Assembly: GCF_020103725.1 (NCBI RefSeq)
Contig: NZ_JAHXBG010000002.1
Span: forward strand, 1 to 64,000
Length of the DNA stretch: 64,000 nucleotides
Direction of reading: 5' to 3'
Origin: Hyalangium gracile
GTDB taxonomy: Bacteria; Myxococcota; Myxococcia; Myxococcales; Myxococcaceae
In this document: positions 17,995 to 28,305 of the stretch, piece after piece
Position numbering within the stretch: position 1 is the first letter of the stretch
Layout of the letters: each line of letters begins with the position of its first letter
Position numbers and translations under genes: made by a program
Notes under the pieces: model-generated
The model's database searches: none
What the model was told of the DNA's origin: nothing
Seen by the model: only the letters and a program-made list of their open reading frames with translations

Positions 17995-19770
17995 TCAGTC
18001 CACCTTGGCCACCCGCTTGCGGTCGCCGAGGAAGTCCTCGACGCCCTGGGCGATCGCCTCGGCCACGGAGGCCTGGTACTCCTCGGAGTCCAGGCGCTGC
18101 TCCTCCTCGGGGTTGGACAGGAAGGACGTCTCCACGAGGATGGCCGGCATCTTCACGCCCAGCAGCACGTAGAAGAGCGCCTCCTTGGTGCCCCGGTCCC
18201 GGACGTTGGAGTAGTCGTGGGACAGCTGGCCGACGAGGCTCTTCTGCACCTGGGTGGCCAGCCGCGTGGACTCCCCCGTGTTCGCCTTGGTGGCCAGGTC
18301 CGCGAGGATGAACTGCAGATCGCTGATGCCCTTCTCCGTGGAGGCGTTCTCGCGCGCGGCCAGCCGGATGGAGTAGCGGTCCGCGGAGAGGTTGAGCGTG
18401 TACGTCTCTACCCCGTGCAGCTTCGGGCTGGAGGCCGAGTTGCAGTGGATGGAGATGAACAGATCCCCGCGGGACTCGTTGGCGAACTGCGCCCGGTCCT
18501 CGAGCCGGACGTAGCGATCGTCGTCCCGGGTGAGGATGACCTCCAGGCCGCGCTCGCGGAGCTCCTCGGCCAGCTTCTCGGAGATGGCCAGCGTGACGTC
18601 CTTCTCGCGGACCCCGTTCTTGCCGATGGCCCCCGTGTCATGGCCGCCGTGGCCGGGATCGATGATGACCCGGCGCACCTTGAGGCCCAGCTGCTCCACG
18701 AGCGTCAGCTCCGCGCGGCGCGACACCTTCGCGGCGGCCTTCAGGCGGGCCTCGGCGACGTGCTTGTCCAGGGCCGGGATGGTGGGCAGCGGCTCCTCGG
18801 AAGACTTCGACGGCGCCGAGGCCACGGCCAGGGCCTCCGTCCGGGCAGGCGGAGCCGCGACGGGCGCAGGCTTCGGCGGCACCGGAGTCGCGGCGGGCGC
18901 GTCGGACCGGGCGGGCGTGGAGGCAACGAGCTCCGCGGCGGGCTTCGAGGGCACGGCGGCGGGAGGCTCGGTCCGCGGCTTCGCGGGAGGCGCCTCGGCC
19001 ACGGTGCTGGGAGCTGCCGCCGAGGTGGCGACCACCACCTCCGGCGAGGACTTCGCGGGGGCCGCTGGAGTCCCCTCGGACTTCAGCGGCGTGATGACGA
19101 CGACGCGCGGAGCCTCGGAGGACTTGGTCGCCGAGGCGTCGGTAGCGGCCGGGGTGGCCGGCGCCGCATCGCGAGCGAGCTTGGAGATGGCATTCACCAC
19201 CGAGGCACCCGGACGCTCCGGCTCGGAGGACTCGGCGACAACAGGCGCGGCCTTGCGCGGCGCCGGCGCCTTGGAGGCGGGCAGCGAGGCGAGCAGCTCC
19301 TTCAGCTCCCGGGCCCGGTCGCCCCGGCCGTTGACGGCGAGGATCTCGCTGATGACCTGGCGGGCGGACTCGGGCTGATCCAGGCGCTCCAGGTGGATGC
19401 GCGCGAGGGAGAGCGCCGCGTCGTCCGCGAGCCGGTGGCGCGGGTGGGTGTCCACCAGCTTGGAGTAGTCGGTGACGGCCGCCTGCAGATCCTCCGAGAG
19501 GAAGGAGATGCGACTGAGCTCGCTCAGCAGCTCGCCGGCGGTGAAGAGGGCATCCGGGGCGCGATTGCTCTTGGGATGATCGGTGGCCACGGCCTCGAAG
19601 CGGTGGGCCACGCTGAGCCAGTGGTGGCGCAGCTTGCGCCGCGCCGCGTCGCCCTTCAGGGCGTAGTAGGCCGTGCGCGCCTGCTGGTATGCCTCCTCGG
19701 CCGGGTCGCGCTTCGCCGCGGCGGCGACGCTCGACAGCAGCAGCAGGCAGAGGGCGAGGCGCGTGCGCAT
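17995..19770 (-). CDS. N-acetylmuramoyl-L-alanine amidase (Amidase_3)
   Basis: About 591 residues. The start at 19770 gives a clean signal peptide (M-R-T-R-L then Leu-rich, A-A-A-A cleavage region), with GGAGG 4 bases upstream. Residues about 25-160 hold TPR-like helices. A long Pro/Ala/Lys-rich linker spans about 175-355. The Amidase_3 domain follows at about 375-585, with zinc ligands in D-P-G-H-G-G, the conserved Glu in R-E-K-D-V-T, S-I-H-C-N, and the catalytic Glu in V-E-T-S-F-L-S-N. The enzyme cuts the lactyl-peptide bond of peptidoglycan and so acts in cell separation. There is no AMIN domain; the TPR/linker may replace it in targeting. Confidence 0.93.
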   Translation of the reverse strand: MRTRLALCLLLLSSVAAAAKRDPAEEAYQQARTAYYALKGDAARRKLRHHWLSVAHRFEAVATDHPKSNRAPDALFTAGELLSELSRISFLSEDLQAAVTDYSKLVDTHPRHRLADDAALSLARIHLERLDQPESARQVISEILAVNGRGDRARELKELLASLPASKAPAPRKAAPVVAESSEPERPGASVVNAISKLARDAAPATPAATDASATKSSEAPRVVVITPLKSEGTPAAPAKSSPEVVVATSAAAPSTVAEAPPAKPRTEPPAAVPSKPAAELVASTPARSDAPAATPVPPKPAPVAAPPARTEALAVASAPSKSSEEPLPTIPALDKHVAEARLKAAAKVSRRAELTLVEQLGLKVRRVIIDPGHGGHDTGAIGKNGVREKDVTLAISEKLAEELRERGLEVILTRDDDRYVRLEDRAQFANESRGDLFISIHCNSASSPKLHGVETYTLNLSADRYSIRLAARENASTEKGISDLQFILADLATKANTGESTRLATQVQKSLVGQLSHDYSNVRDRGTKEALFYVLLGVKMPAILVETSFLSNPEEEQRLDSEEYQASVAEAIAQGVEDFLGDRKRVAKVD

Positions 19771-19862
19771 GAAGCCTCCGGACACGTGGAGCAACAGCTA
19801 CAGAGGTGTGTCATGGGCTCCTTGCACTCGCAAATTTTCAGCCCTCCCCTTGCCCCCGCGGC

Positions 19863-20627
19863 TCACCGAATCCAGCCGAGGGTGCGGGCCAGATCCTCGT
19901 CGATGACGCGCACCCAGTCCGGCTCCCGAGGCACCACGGCGGCGAGCACCTTCTGGCCATTGCGCACCGGCGCACGGCCCGGGCGGGCACGCGCGCGGAC
20001 CGAGAGCTTCACGTCCTGCCGGTAATAGGAGGCGGGGAAGACGATCTCGCGGCGCGTCTCCGGCAGCGGCCCATCCGGAGTGAGCCACACGAGCGCCCCC
20101 ACGCGCAGCGGCTCCAGCTCCGCGCGGATGGTGCGGCGCAGCTCGCGCAGGAAGAAGAGGATGGCCCCCAGCGCCCCCACGCCCAGGGCCCAGGGCACCA
20201 GATCCACGGCGCCGGAGTTCGCGCGGGCGTAGCGCGCCTCCCGAGGCCTGTCCGGCTGGGTGGGATCCACCAGCAGCGTCACCTGCGCGCCGTGCCCGAG
20301 CCCCTCGGCATACTCGGCGGAGGTGCGCACGCCGCTGACGGTGTGCTGCACCCCGTCCACGTTGTAGAGCACCTCCAGCAGGGCCTCCGCGTCCACGCGC
20401 TTGTCCTTGGGCGGCAGCTTGCGGTCCGCCACCAGCCCGACGACTTCCTGGGCGCGGATGAAGAAGGAGCGCTCCTTGACGAAGAAGCGCCCGGCCAGCG
20501 CGGCCCCGGCGCCCAGACCGGCCATGAAGAGCAGCCCGAGAGCGAACGTCCGCACCAGCCGCCCCACCGCGCCCGGCACCTGGGTGAAGCGGACGCGCCG
20601 CGGCGCATGGGGAATGGCGAACTGCAC
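19863..20627 (-). CDS. DUF3592-type membrane protein
   Basis: A 254-residue protein with two membrane segments (about 22-48 and 148-168) flanking an extracytoplasmic domain. That domain includes Y-N-V-D-G-V-Q-H-T-V and V-T-L-L-V-D-P-T-Q-P-D, the hallmark of DUF3592, followed by a C-terminal cytoplasmic region. Function unknown. It lies 30 bp downstream of mutS and 92 bp upstream of the amidase gene on the same strand. Confidence 0.78.
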   Translation of the reverse strand: MQFAIPHAPRRVRFTQVPGAVGRLVRTFALGLLFMAGLGAGAALAGRFFVKERSFFIRAQEVVGLVADRKLPPKDKRVDAEALLEVLYNVDGVQHTVSGVRTSAEYAEGLGHGAQVTLLVDPTQPDRPREARYARANSGAVDLVPWALGVGALGAILFFLRELRRTIRAELEPLRVGALVWLTPDGPLPETRREIVFPASYYRQDVKLSVRARARPGRAPVRNGQKVLAAVVPREPDWVRVIDEDLARTLGWIR

Positions 20628-20656
20628 GGGGGCGACCTCCTGGGCTCGCCTCCCTT

Positions 20657-23418
20657 TTACTTCAACTCCTTCTGGAGCCGGGCCAGGAGGTTGAGGGCCT
20701 CCAGCGGCGTGGTGGTGTCCAGGGAGGTGTTGCGCAGCGCCTCCAGCACCTTCGCGTGCGCGGGAGGCACCGCGGGCGTGGCCTGCGCCGCTCCCCCCGC
20801 CGCCTCTCCGCCGCCAAAGAGCCCGAGCTGCCCGGGAGACACTCGCGCCCCCCGGCGGACGGCGACGCGAGGCCGCCCGGACTCATCCAGCTCGCCGGAC
20901 TCCAGGTTCTGGAGGATGTCCCGCGCCCGGGCCACCACCTCCTGGGGGAGCCCGGCCAGCTTCGCCACCTCGATGCCGTAGGAGCGGTTGGCCCCGCCCG
21001 CCACCAGCTTGCGCAGGAAGAGCACCTTGCCGCCCTGCTCCTTCACGGCGATGCACAGGTTGCGCACCCGGGGCTTCTCGCGCGCCAGGTCCACCAGCTC
21101 GTGGTAGTGCGTGGCGAACAGCGTCCGCGCGCCCACCTTGTCGTGGATGTGCTCGGCCACCGCCCAGGCGATGGAGAGCCCGTCGAAGGTGGAGGTGCCA
21201 CGGCCGATCTCGTCGAGGATGACGAGGCTGCGGCGGGTGGCGTGGTGGAGGATGTGGCTCGTCTCGGTCATCTCCACCATGAAGGTGGACTGGCCGCGCG
21301 CCAGGTTGTCCGCGGCGCCCACGCGCGTGAAGATCCGATCGCACAGGCCGACGTGCGCCGCCTTGGCCGGGACGAAGCAGCCCGCCTGCGCCATGAGCAC
21401 CGTGAGGGCCACCTGCCGCATGACGGTGCTCTTGCCGGCCATGTTGGGGCCGGTGATGACGAGGATCTGCGCGTCCGACGAGTCCATCCGCACGTCATTG
21501 GGGACGAAGGACTCGCTGGCATTCAGCACGCGCTCCACCACGGGGTGCCGGCCGGAGGTGATGGACACGAGCTCCGAGTCATCCACCACGGGCCGCGTGT
21601 AGCCGTACTCCGCGGAGCACCGGGCGAAGGACAGCAGCGCGTCCCCGGTGGCCACGGCCTCGGCGGCCGAGCGGATGCGCGGGGCGGCGGCCACCACCTG
21701 GGCGCGCAGCTCCTCGAAGAGGCGCAGCTCCAGGGCGCACCGGCGCTCCTCGGCGGTGAGGACCTTCTCCTCGTACTCCTTGAGCTCGGGGGTGATGTAG
21801 CGCTCGGCGCCCACCGTGGTCTGCTTGCGGATGTAGTCCTTGGGCACCAGGTGCTTGTTGCTGTTCGTCACCTCGATGAAGTAGCCGAAGACCTTGTTGT
21901 AGCGGACCTTCAGCGAGGAGATCTTCGTGCGCTCCCGCTCGCGCGTCTCGAGCTTCAGCAGGTAGTCCTTGCCGGAGGTGGACAGCGCCACCAGCTCGTC
22001 CAGCTCGGCGTTGAAGCCCTGGCGGATGAGGCCGCCCTCCTTGATCGTCACCGGGGGCTCGTCCACCACCGCTCGGAGGAGCAGCTCGGCCAGCTCCGGC
22101 AGGGCGCTAAGCGGACCGGCCAGGGCCTTGAGCAGCGGCGCCGAGCAGCGCGCCAGCGCGGCGGCCAGCCGGGGCAGCTGCCCGAGCGACACGCCCAGGG
22201 CGCGCAGGTCCCGCCCGTTGCCCGCGCCCAGCGAGAGCCGGCCGCACAGCCGCTCCAGATCCGCCACGTCCTTGAGGAGGGTGGTCAGCTCCTCGCGCCA
22301 CACGCTGCGCTGGGACAGCTCCTCCACCGCATCCAGGCGGGCGTGGATCTCCGGCAGGGCGCACAGGGGGCGGCGAGCCACCGGGCCAGCTTCCGGCCTC
22401 CCATGCTGGTGACGGTGCGATCCAGCACGCCCAGCAGGCTGCCCTTGCGAGCCCCATCCCGGAGCGTCTTGAGGACCTCCAGGTTGGAGCGCGAGGACTC
22501 GTCCATGAGCAGGTGCCCGGCGCGCTCCAGGCGGCTGAGCCGGTCCACGTGGGCGGCGTTCGTCTTCTGGGTGTCCTTCAGGTAGCGCAGGGCCGCGCCC
22601 GCCGCGCCGGTGGCCAGGGGAGCGTCAGCCAGGCCGAAGGCCTCCAGCGAGGCCACCGCGAAGTGCCCGCGCAGATAGACGGTGGCCCGAGCCGGCTCGA
22701 AGGCTGCCTTCTCCAGCTCCGTCACCGAGGGCTCGCGAGGCAGCCGCGCACTGAGGAACGCCACCTCCGGCGCTCCGCGCTGGCCCTCGGGCACGAGCAG
22801 CTCGCGGGGCTCCACGCGGGCCAGGGCCTCCACCAGCTCCTGGGCGCTGGGCACCTCGACGGTGAAGAACTCGCCCGTGGAGGCCTCGAGCAGCGCCGCG
22901 CCGAAGCCCTTCTCGCCCCAGTGCACGGCGGCCAGGAAGTTGCTGGCCCGAGGCTCGAGCACCTCCTCATCCAGCACCATGCCGGGGGTGATGATGCGCG
23001 TCACCTCGCGCTTGACGATGCCGGGCCCGTTGCCGGGCGCCTCCATCTGGTCGCAGATGGCGACCTTCATCCCCTGCTCGATGAGCCGGGCGATGTAGCG
23101 GCGCGCCGAGTGGTAGGGCACCCCGCACATGGGCACCTTCTCGCTGCCCTTGGCACGCGCGGTGAGGGTGATCTGGAGCAGCTCCGAGGCGCGCTCGGCG
23201 TCCTCGAAGAACATCTCGTAGAAGTCGCCCAGCCGGAAGAAGAGGATCGCGTCCGGATGGAGCGCCTTGGTCTCCAGGTACTGGCGCATCATCGGCGTCA
23301 GGGAGGCGATCTCACGTGCCCCAGCGGGCTCGGCGGCGCTCTCCATACCTTCCAGGTTGGCTCCCGGAGCGGCCTCGGCGGCGGCTCCCTTGGCTGTCTT
23401 CACCTGCGTCACACCCAT
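20657..23418 (-). pseudogene. mutS: DNA mismatch repair protein MutS, split by a one-base frameshift
   Basis: Together the two reading frames encode a complete MutS of about 920 residues. The N-terminal part (ATG 23418 to stop 22285) has the mismatch-contact motif G-D-F-Y-E-M-F and the connector domain. The C-terminal part (open from about 22381 to 20657) has the clamp, the Walker A G-P-N-M-A-G-K-S-T, Walker B L-V-I-L-D-E-I-G-R-G and F-A-T-H-Y-H. The frame changes at a run of five G on the plus strand (22366-22370). Adding one base there restores W-L-A-A-P-L-C-A-L-P-E, matching the family. It is either a real inactivating or slippage mutation, or a homopolymer sequencing error. All domains are otherwise intact and undecayed, which favours an error or a very recent event. 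Confidence 0.92.
22366..22370. other. Homopolymer G5 frameshift site in mutS
   Basis: Plus-strand GGGGG (CCCCC in the coding sense) where the upstream frame leaves MutS homology and the downstream frame enters it. One extra C gives an uninterrupted MutS reading frame. Confidence 0.85.
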
Positions 23419-23582
23419 GACTTCCCTTCTCTCACGCCCACCGTCCCGGATCAACGCGCTCGCGTCCTACCCGCTACGTCACCTGAATCACACCTCTAAC
23501 ACTGCCCGCCGACATCCTGCCTCCTTTTCCCGCCGAAAACGGTTCACGCCCGGCGCCCAGGAAGGCAACCTGCCGGCCACGT

Positions 23583-24917
23583 ATGGAGCCCCGCCCGCCC
23601 CCGCCCGTCCCCGCCCTCTTCAAGGTTGCGCTCGCGCCGCTCCAGGCCTTCTTCCGACTGGAGGCCAGCAGCGGCATCCTCCTGGCCCTGTGCGCCGTGG
23701 TGGCCATGGTGTGGGCCAACTCCCCGTGGGCCTCCAGCTACACGGGGCTGTTCGACGCGCCGCTGGCGTTGGAGGTATCCGGCTTCCGAGGCGCCTTCAC
23801 CTTCCGGGAGCTCATCAACGACGGGCTGATGACGCTCTTCTTCTTCCTGGTGGGCATGGAGATCAAGCGCGAGCTGTCCGCGGGAGAGCTGCGCACGCCG
23901 GCCCGCGCGGTGCTGCCGCTCATCGCCGCGCTGGGCGGCATGGTGGTGCCTGCGGGCCTCTACCTGATCTTCAACGCGGGCACGCCGGCGGCGAGTGGCT
24001 GGGCCATCCCCATGGCCACGGACATCGCCTTCTCCATCGGGTGCCTGACGCTGGTGCGCAGCCGGGTGTCCAACGGGCTGGTGGTGTTCCTCACGGCGCT
24101 GGCCATCTTCGACGACATCGGCGGCATCATCGTCATCGCCCTGTTCTACGGCACGGGGCTGCACGTGGAGTGGCTGCTGGTGGCGGGCGGCATGGTGGTG
24201 GCGATGGCGGTGTGCAACCGCTTCTACGTGCGCAACGGCATGATCTACGTCGTACTGGGGGCGGCGCTCTGGTACGCGATGCACCACGGCGGCATCCACG
24301 CCACGCTGGCGGGTGTGGTGCTGGGTATGTTCATCCCGGCCCGGTCCGTGCGCCGGGGCCGTGAGGTGCTCACCGAGCTGTCGGCCTACATCCACCGGCT
24401 CGTGGAGGAGCCCGAGGACGAGGCGGTACGCGGCGCGCAGATCCTCCACATCGAGGAGCAGCTCGAGGACATCGAGCCGCCGCTCAACCGCTTCGTGCAC
24501 CTGTGGCACGGCTGGGTGGCGTACGGCATCGTCCCGGCGTTCGCGCTGGCCAACTCGGGCATCTCGCTGGAGGGCATGTCGCTGGCGGACCTCACGAAGC
24601 CCCTGCCGCTGGGCATCATCGTGGGGCTCTTCGTGGGCAAGCAGGTAGGCATCTTCCTGTTCACCTGGGTGGCGGTGAAGCTGAAGGTGTCTCCCATGCC
24701 CGGGCAGGCGCGGACCGCCCAGCTCCACGGCGTGGCGGTGGTGGGCGGCATCGGCTTCACGGTGGCGCTCTTCGTGGCGACGCTGGCCTTCCCGGGACAG
24801 GCGGAGCTGCTGGCCGAGGCCAAGCTGGGAATCCTCCTGGGCTCGCTGCTGTCGGCGGTGGTGGGCTACCTGCTGTTGCGCTTCGGTCCGGCGCCGAAGG
24901 CGGTCCCGGCGGTCTGA
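23583..24917 (+). CDS. nhaA: Na+/H+ antiporter NhaA
   Basis: A 444-residue inner-membrane antiporter that expels Na+ in exchange for H+. Family motifs are complete: M-E-I-K-R-E-L, A-T-D-I-A-F-S-I-G with the first conserved Asp, A-I-F-D-D-I-G-G-I-I with the adjacent ion-binding Asp pair, and G-I-G-F-T-V-A-L-F near the C-terminus. About 12 membrane segments. A cytoplasmic acidic insert at about 255-305 (E-E-P-E-D-E) is longer than in E. coli NhaA, which is about 390 residues. It is divergent from mutS. No strong ribosome site precedes the ATG. Confidence 0.95.
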   Translation: MEPRPPPPVPALFKVALAPLQAFFRLEASSGILLALCAVVAMVWANSPWASSYTGLFDAPLALEVSGFRGAFTFRELINDGLMTLFFFLVGMEIKRELSAGELRTPARAVLPLIAALGGMVVPAGLYLIFNAGTPAASGWAIPMATDIAFSIGCLTLVRSRVSNGLVVFLTALAIFDDIGGIIVIALFYGTGLHVEWLLVAGGMVVAMAVCNRFYVRNGMIYVVLGAALWYAMHHGGIHATLAGVVLGMFIPARSVRRGREVLTELSAYIHRLVEEPEDEAVRGAQILHIEEQLEDIEPPLNRFVHLWHGWVAYGIVPAFALANSGISLEGMSLADLTKPLPLGIIVGLFVGKQVGIFLFTWVAVKLKVSPMPGQARTAQLHGVAVVGGIGFTVALFVATLAFPGQAELLAEAKLGILLGSLLSAVVGYLLLRFGPAPKAVPAV

Positions 24918-25049
24918 ACCATCGGGGGTTTTGAGCTCCAAAGGTCCCGACGTTTCCGAACAGTGAGCCGCCCGATGCGCTCCCGGTCGGGCTCGGCTGG
25001 AAGCTGACCGATTGCGGGAGTGCCGGGCCCGTGGGAAGGTGCGCGGCGC

Positions 25050-26732
25050 GTGATCCTCCAGGACCTCAACCGCGTCCGTCAGATCGCCGTCATCGCGGCC
25101 CGGCACGGCTTTGCCGATCTCACCGAGCGGGCCGGGCTGTGGCGGATGCTGGGCCGCAAGGAGAAGGTGGAGGTCTCTCCGGAGATGCAGCGGGCCTCGA
25201 CGGCTCGACGCTTCCGGATGCTGCTCAACGATCTGGGCCCCTCCTTCGTGAAGCTGGGGCAGATCCTGTCCACCCGTGGCGACCTGCTGCCGGCCGAGTT
25301 CGTCGACGAGCTGGCGATGCTCCAGGACCAGGTGGAGCCCATCCCGCTGGAGCAGGTGCACGCGCAGATCCGCGAGTCGCTGGGCAAGGACGTGCAGGAT
25401 CTGTTCGCCACCATCGATCCGACGCCCCTGGCGGCGGCGTCGATCGCGCAGGTGCACCGGGCGGTGACGAAGGCGGGAGACGAGGTGGTGGTGAAGGTGC
25501 AGCGGCCGGGGATCTCCGAGCGGATCGACTCGGATCTGACGGTGCTGCGCTCGCTGGCGCGGCTGCTGGAGGCGGTGATCGAGGAGACGGGCGTGTACAC
25601 GCCCTCGGGGATCGTCGACGAGTTCGACAAGGCCATCCACGAGGAGCTGGACTTCGTGAACGAGGCCTCGAACATCCGGGCGTTCCTGGCCAACCACGTG
25701 GATCGGCCGTACCTCAAGATTCCGCGGGTGTACGACGAGCTGTCGAGCCGCAAGGTGCTGACGCTGGAGTTCATCCGCGGGGTGAAGATCAGCCAGGCGA
25801 AGCTGACCGAGGACGAGCGCAAGCAGCTGGCGAAGAACATCGTGGAGGGGAGCTTCCGGCAACTCTTCGACGACGGCCTGTTCCACGGCGATCCGCACCC
25901 GGGGAACATCCTGGTGCTGGAGGACAAGCGGCTGGCGCTGCTGGACTTCGGGGTGGTGGGTCGGCTGACGAAGCCGATGCAGGAGACGCTGGTGATGCTG
26001 TGCCTGGCGGTGGCGCTGAAGGACAGCGACTCGGTGGCGCGCATCCTCTACCGGGTGGGAGTGCCGGACGCGCGAGCGAACCTGGCGGGGTTCCGCAACG
26101 ACATCGAGGGCATCCTGGGCCAGCACCTGCCGACGACGCTGGGCGAGGTGGACGCGCGGACGCTGCTGCGGGACTTGCTGGATCTGGCGGTGAAGTACCG
26201 CATCCGGATTCCGAAGGAGTACGCGCTGCTGAGCCGGGCGTCGGTGTCCACGGAGGGCATGCTGCGCAGCCTGTACCCGGAGATGAACATCCTGGAGATG
26301 GTGCTGCCGTACGCCAAGGAGCTGCTGGCGGGCCGCTACGATCCGAGCCAGCTCCAGGGCGGGCTGATGCGCACGCTGCTGCGCTTCCAGTCACTGGCGA
26401 CGGATCTGCCCACGCAGCTGTCGCAGATCCTGCTGGATCTGGAGTCCGGGAAGTTCACGGTGACGGTGCGAGCCGATCAGTTCGACAAGCTGAACGAGAA
26501 CCTGCGCACGGTGGCGATCATCGCATTCCTGGGGCTGTGCGCGTGCGGGTTCATCGTGGGAGCGTTCCTGTCGTTCGCGCAGAAGCCATGGATGTACCGC
26601 GAGGTGCCGGTGCTGGGCATCCTGGGGATCGCGCTGGCGGCGGCGTTCGCGGGCGGGGTGTTCACCTGGTACCTGTTCGGCAGCCGGTTCCGGAAGGTGA
26701 GCGTGAGCCGCTGGCTCAAGAAGCGCCGGTAG
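25050..26732 (+). CDS. ABC1/UbiB-family atypical kinase
   Basis: About 560 residues. ABC1 signatures are all visible: V-K-L-G-Q-I-L-S-T-R (KxGQ motif), the Ala-rich A-A-A-S-I-A-Q-V-H nucleotide loop, V-V-V-K-V-Q-R-P-G, H-G-D-P-H-P-G-N-I and L-D-F-G-V-V-G. Two C-terminal membrane helices (about 495-520 and 530-550) anchor it. UbiB/COQ8 proteins are ATPases needed for ubiquinone or other isoprenoid-lipid biosynthesis. I prefer GTG at 25050, behind GGAAGG; GTG at 25020 is possible. No ubiquinone genes are adjacent, so the lipid partner is uncertain. Confidence 0.88.
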   Translation: MILQDLNRVRQIAVIAARHGFADLTERAGLWRMLGRKEKVEVSPEMQRASTARRFRMLLNDLGPSFVKLGQILSTRGDLLPAEFVDELAMLQDQVEPIPLEQVHAQIRESLGKDVQDLFATIDPTPLAAASIAQVHRAVTKAGDEVVVKVQRPGISERIDSDLTVLRSLARLLEAVIEETGVYTPSGIVDEFDKAIHEELDFVNEASNIRAFLANHVDRPYLKIPRVYDELSSRKVLTLEFIRGVKISQAKLTEDERKQLAKNIVEGSFRQLFDDGLFHGDPHPGNILVLEDKRLALLDFGVVGRLTKPMQETLVMLCLAVALKDSDSVARILYRVGVPDARANLAGFRNDIEGILGQHLPTTLGEVDARTLLRDLLDLAVKYRIRIPKEYALLSRASVSTEGMLRSLYPEMNILEMVLPYAKELLAGRYDPSQLQGGLMRTLLRFQSLATDLPTQLSQILLDLESGKFTVTVRADQFDKLNENLRTVAIIAFLGLCACGFIVGAFLSFAQKPWMYREVPVLGILGIALAAAFAGGVFTWYLFGSRFRKVSVSRWLKKRR

Positions 26733-26745
26733 AGGGAGGGATGAC

Positions 26746-27423
26746 ATGCTGCGAAAGCTGGACGAGAACCTGTGGGTGGCGGAGCAGCCGCTGAAGTTCC
26801 TGGGGCTGGAGGTGGGGGCCCGTATGACGATCGTCCGGCTCGCGGATGGCGCGCTCTGGGTGCACTCGCCGCTGCGCCTCACTCCGGAGCGGCGCCAGGC
26901 CGTGGAGGCGCTCGGACCGGTTCGCTTCCTCGTGGCCCCCAACACGTTCCACCACCTGTTCATCGGCGAGTGGATGGCGGCCTGGCCCGAGGCCCGCGCG
27001 TACGCCTCCCCCAGCCTGATCGAGAAGCGCAAGGATCTGAGCTTCCATGGCGTGCTCTCCGAGAAGGCTCCCTCGGAGTGGGCGGGACAGGTGGAGGTGC
27101 TGCCCTGGAGCGGGGCTCCCTCGCTCGGCGAGATCGTCTTCTTCCACCACGCCAGCCGCACGCTCGTGCTCACCGACAGCCTCCACAACCTGGCCTCCGA
27201 CGCCCCGGCCTTCACCCGCTTCTCCTTCAGGCTCTTGGGTGGCCGCACGGGCCGGCCCAGCACCTGGCTGATCGATCGCCTGATCAACCGCGATCGCAAG
27301 GCGGCCCGCCGCACCGTGGACACCATCCTCCAGTGGGACATCCAGCGCGTCATCGTCGCCCACGGCAACGTCGTGGAGCACGACGCCGCCCGGGCCTTCC
27401 GGGAGGCCTACGCCTGGCTGTAG
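26746..27423 (+). CDS. DUF4336 protein (metallo-hydrolase-like fold)
   Basis: A 225-residue protein matching DUF4336: N-L-W-V-A-E-Q-P at the start, M-T-I-V-R-L, V-A-P-N-T-F-H-H-L-F-I-G-E-W and V-L-T-D-S-L-H-N-L. The H-H-L and T-D-S-L-H-N segments resemble altered metallo-beta-lactamase ligand motifs, so a hydrolase fold with an unusual metal site is possible. It follows the UbiB-like gene by 13 bp with GGAGGGATGAC before the ATG, so the two are probably co-transcribed. Confidence 0.8.
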   Translation: MLRKLDENLWVAEQPLKFLGLEVGARMTIVRLADGALWVHSPLRLTPERRQAVEALGPVRFLVAPNTFHHLFIGEWMAAWPEARAYASPSLIEKRKDLSFHGVLSEKAPSEWAGQVEVLPWSGAPSLGEIVFFHHASRTLVLTDSLHNLASDAPAFTRFSFRLLGGRTGRPSTWLIDRLINRDRKAARRTVDTILQWDIQRVIVAHGNVVEHDAARAFREAYAWL

Positions 27424-27513
27424 GCCCTTCGCGTCCGAGGGCGTCACATCCACGAGCAACGCCGCTCCATCGGGGACGACGGATTCCATGAGTCCCTGCT
27501 GGAGGGAGCAGCC

Positions 27514-28179
27514 ATGTCGAAGGCGCTGAAGTCGTTGCTGATCATGATGGTCTCGCTCGCGGTGCCGACCCTGGTGCTGGGGGTGATCAGCCTGGTGAGC
27601 GGTGGAGCGCTCGCCGCGGATGTGGCGGTGGTCATCAGCGTCGTATTTGGCCTGGGCTACGGCCTCGAGGCTGGCCTGCTGCGCAGCTACGATCTGTCCC
27701 GGGGCGTGGGCTGGCTGGAGCTCCTCGTGGACCTCACCTGGAGCCTGCCCAACACCGTGTTCGGCTTCCTCATCGGCAACGCCACCTACATCTGGTTCGG
27801 CACCCTCTCGCGCGCCCGCTCCGAGGACAAGGGCTGGATCGTCTACATGCCGCGCCCGGGCAGCTCGTTCGGTCGGGACGTCCTCCAGACGCTCGGCACG
27901 GTGAACATCGGCGGCGAGGGCCAGCACGAGAAGATGCACCTGCTCCAGGCCCGCATCTTCGGCCCGCTCTACCTGCCCTTCGTCGGCGCCTCCTACGTCA
28001 TCACCTTCATCCTGCAGGTGCTGTGGACGATCACCCTCGGCGGGCTCCTGAAGCTCCTCGGCGTTCGGCAGAAGGCGTACTTCCAGCCCCCCGCCCACTC
28101 CGCCGTCGGCGGCTTCTTCGGCTGGATCTACTACGCCACGCCGATCGAGCTCTGGGCCTACGCCTCGGGCAACCCCTGA
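27514..28179 (+). CDS. Polytopic membrane protein, function unknown
   Basis: A 221-residue protein with hydrophobic segments at about 5-28, 32-52, 75-95, 155-180 and 193-215. A soluble loop between the third and fourth (about 100-150) contains R-P-G-S-S-F-G-R-D and E-G-Q-H-E-K-M-H-L. The charged His-rich loop next to the membrane is the only distinctive feature. GGAGGGAG precedes the ATG. No known family recognised. Confidence 0.7.
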   Translation: MSKALKSLLIMMVSLAVPTLVLGVISLVSGGALAADVAVVISVVFGLGYGLEAGLLRSYDLSRGVGWLELLVDLTWSLPNTVFGFLIGNATYIWFGTLSRARSEDKGWIVYMPRPGSSFGRDVLQTLGTVNIGGEGQHEKMHLLQARIFGPLYLPFVGASYVITFILQVLWTITLGGLLKLLGVRQKAYFQPPAHSAVGGFFGWIYYATPIELWAYASGNP

Positions 28180-28305
28180 GCCGCGCCTGCTCCCCTGCCC
28201 CCGCGTGCCCGCCTGGTTCACAGCCAGCCGGGCGCGCGCTGGCGCGAGGGCTCACCGTGAGCACCGTTAGCGCTGCGACACCATCCACGGGGGGAGGAGC
28301 GGAAG

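Noticed and set aside
20657-23418. Two separate genes for N- and C-terminal MutS halves.
   Set aside because: The second part has no own start or ribosome site, and one added base joins the halves exactly.
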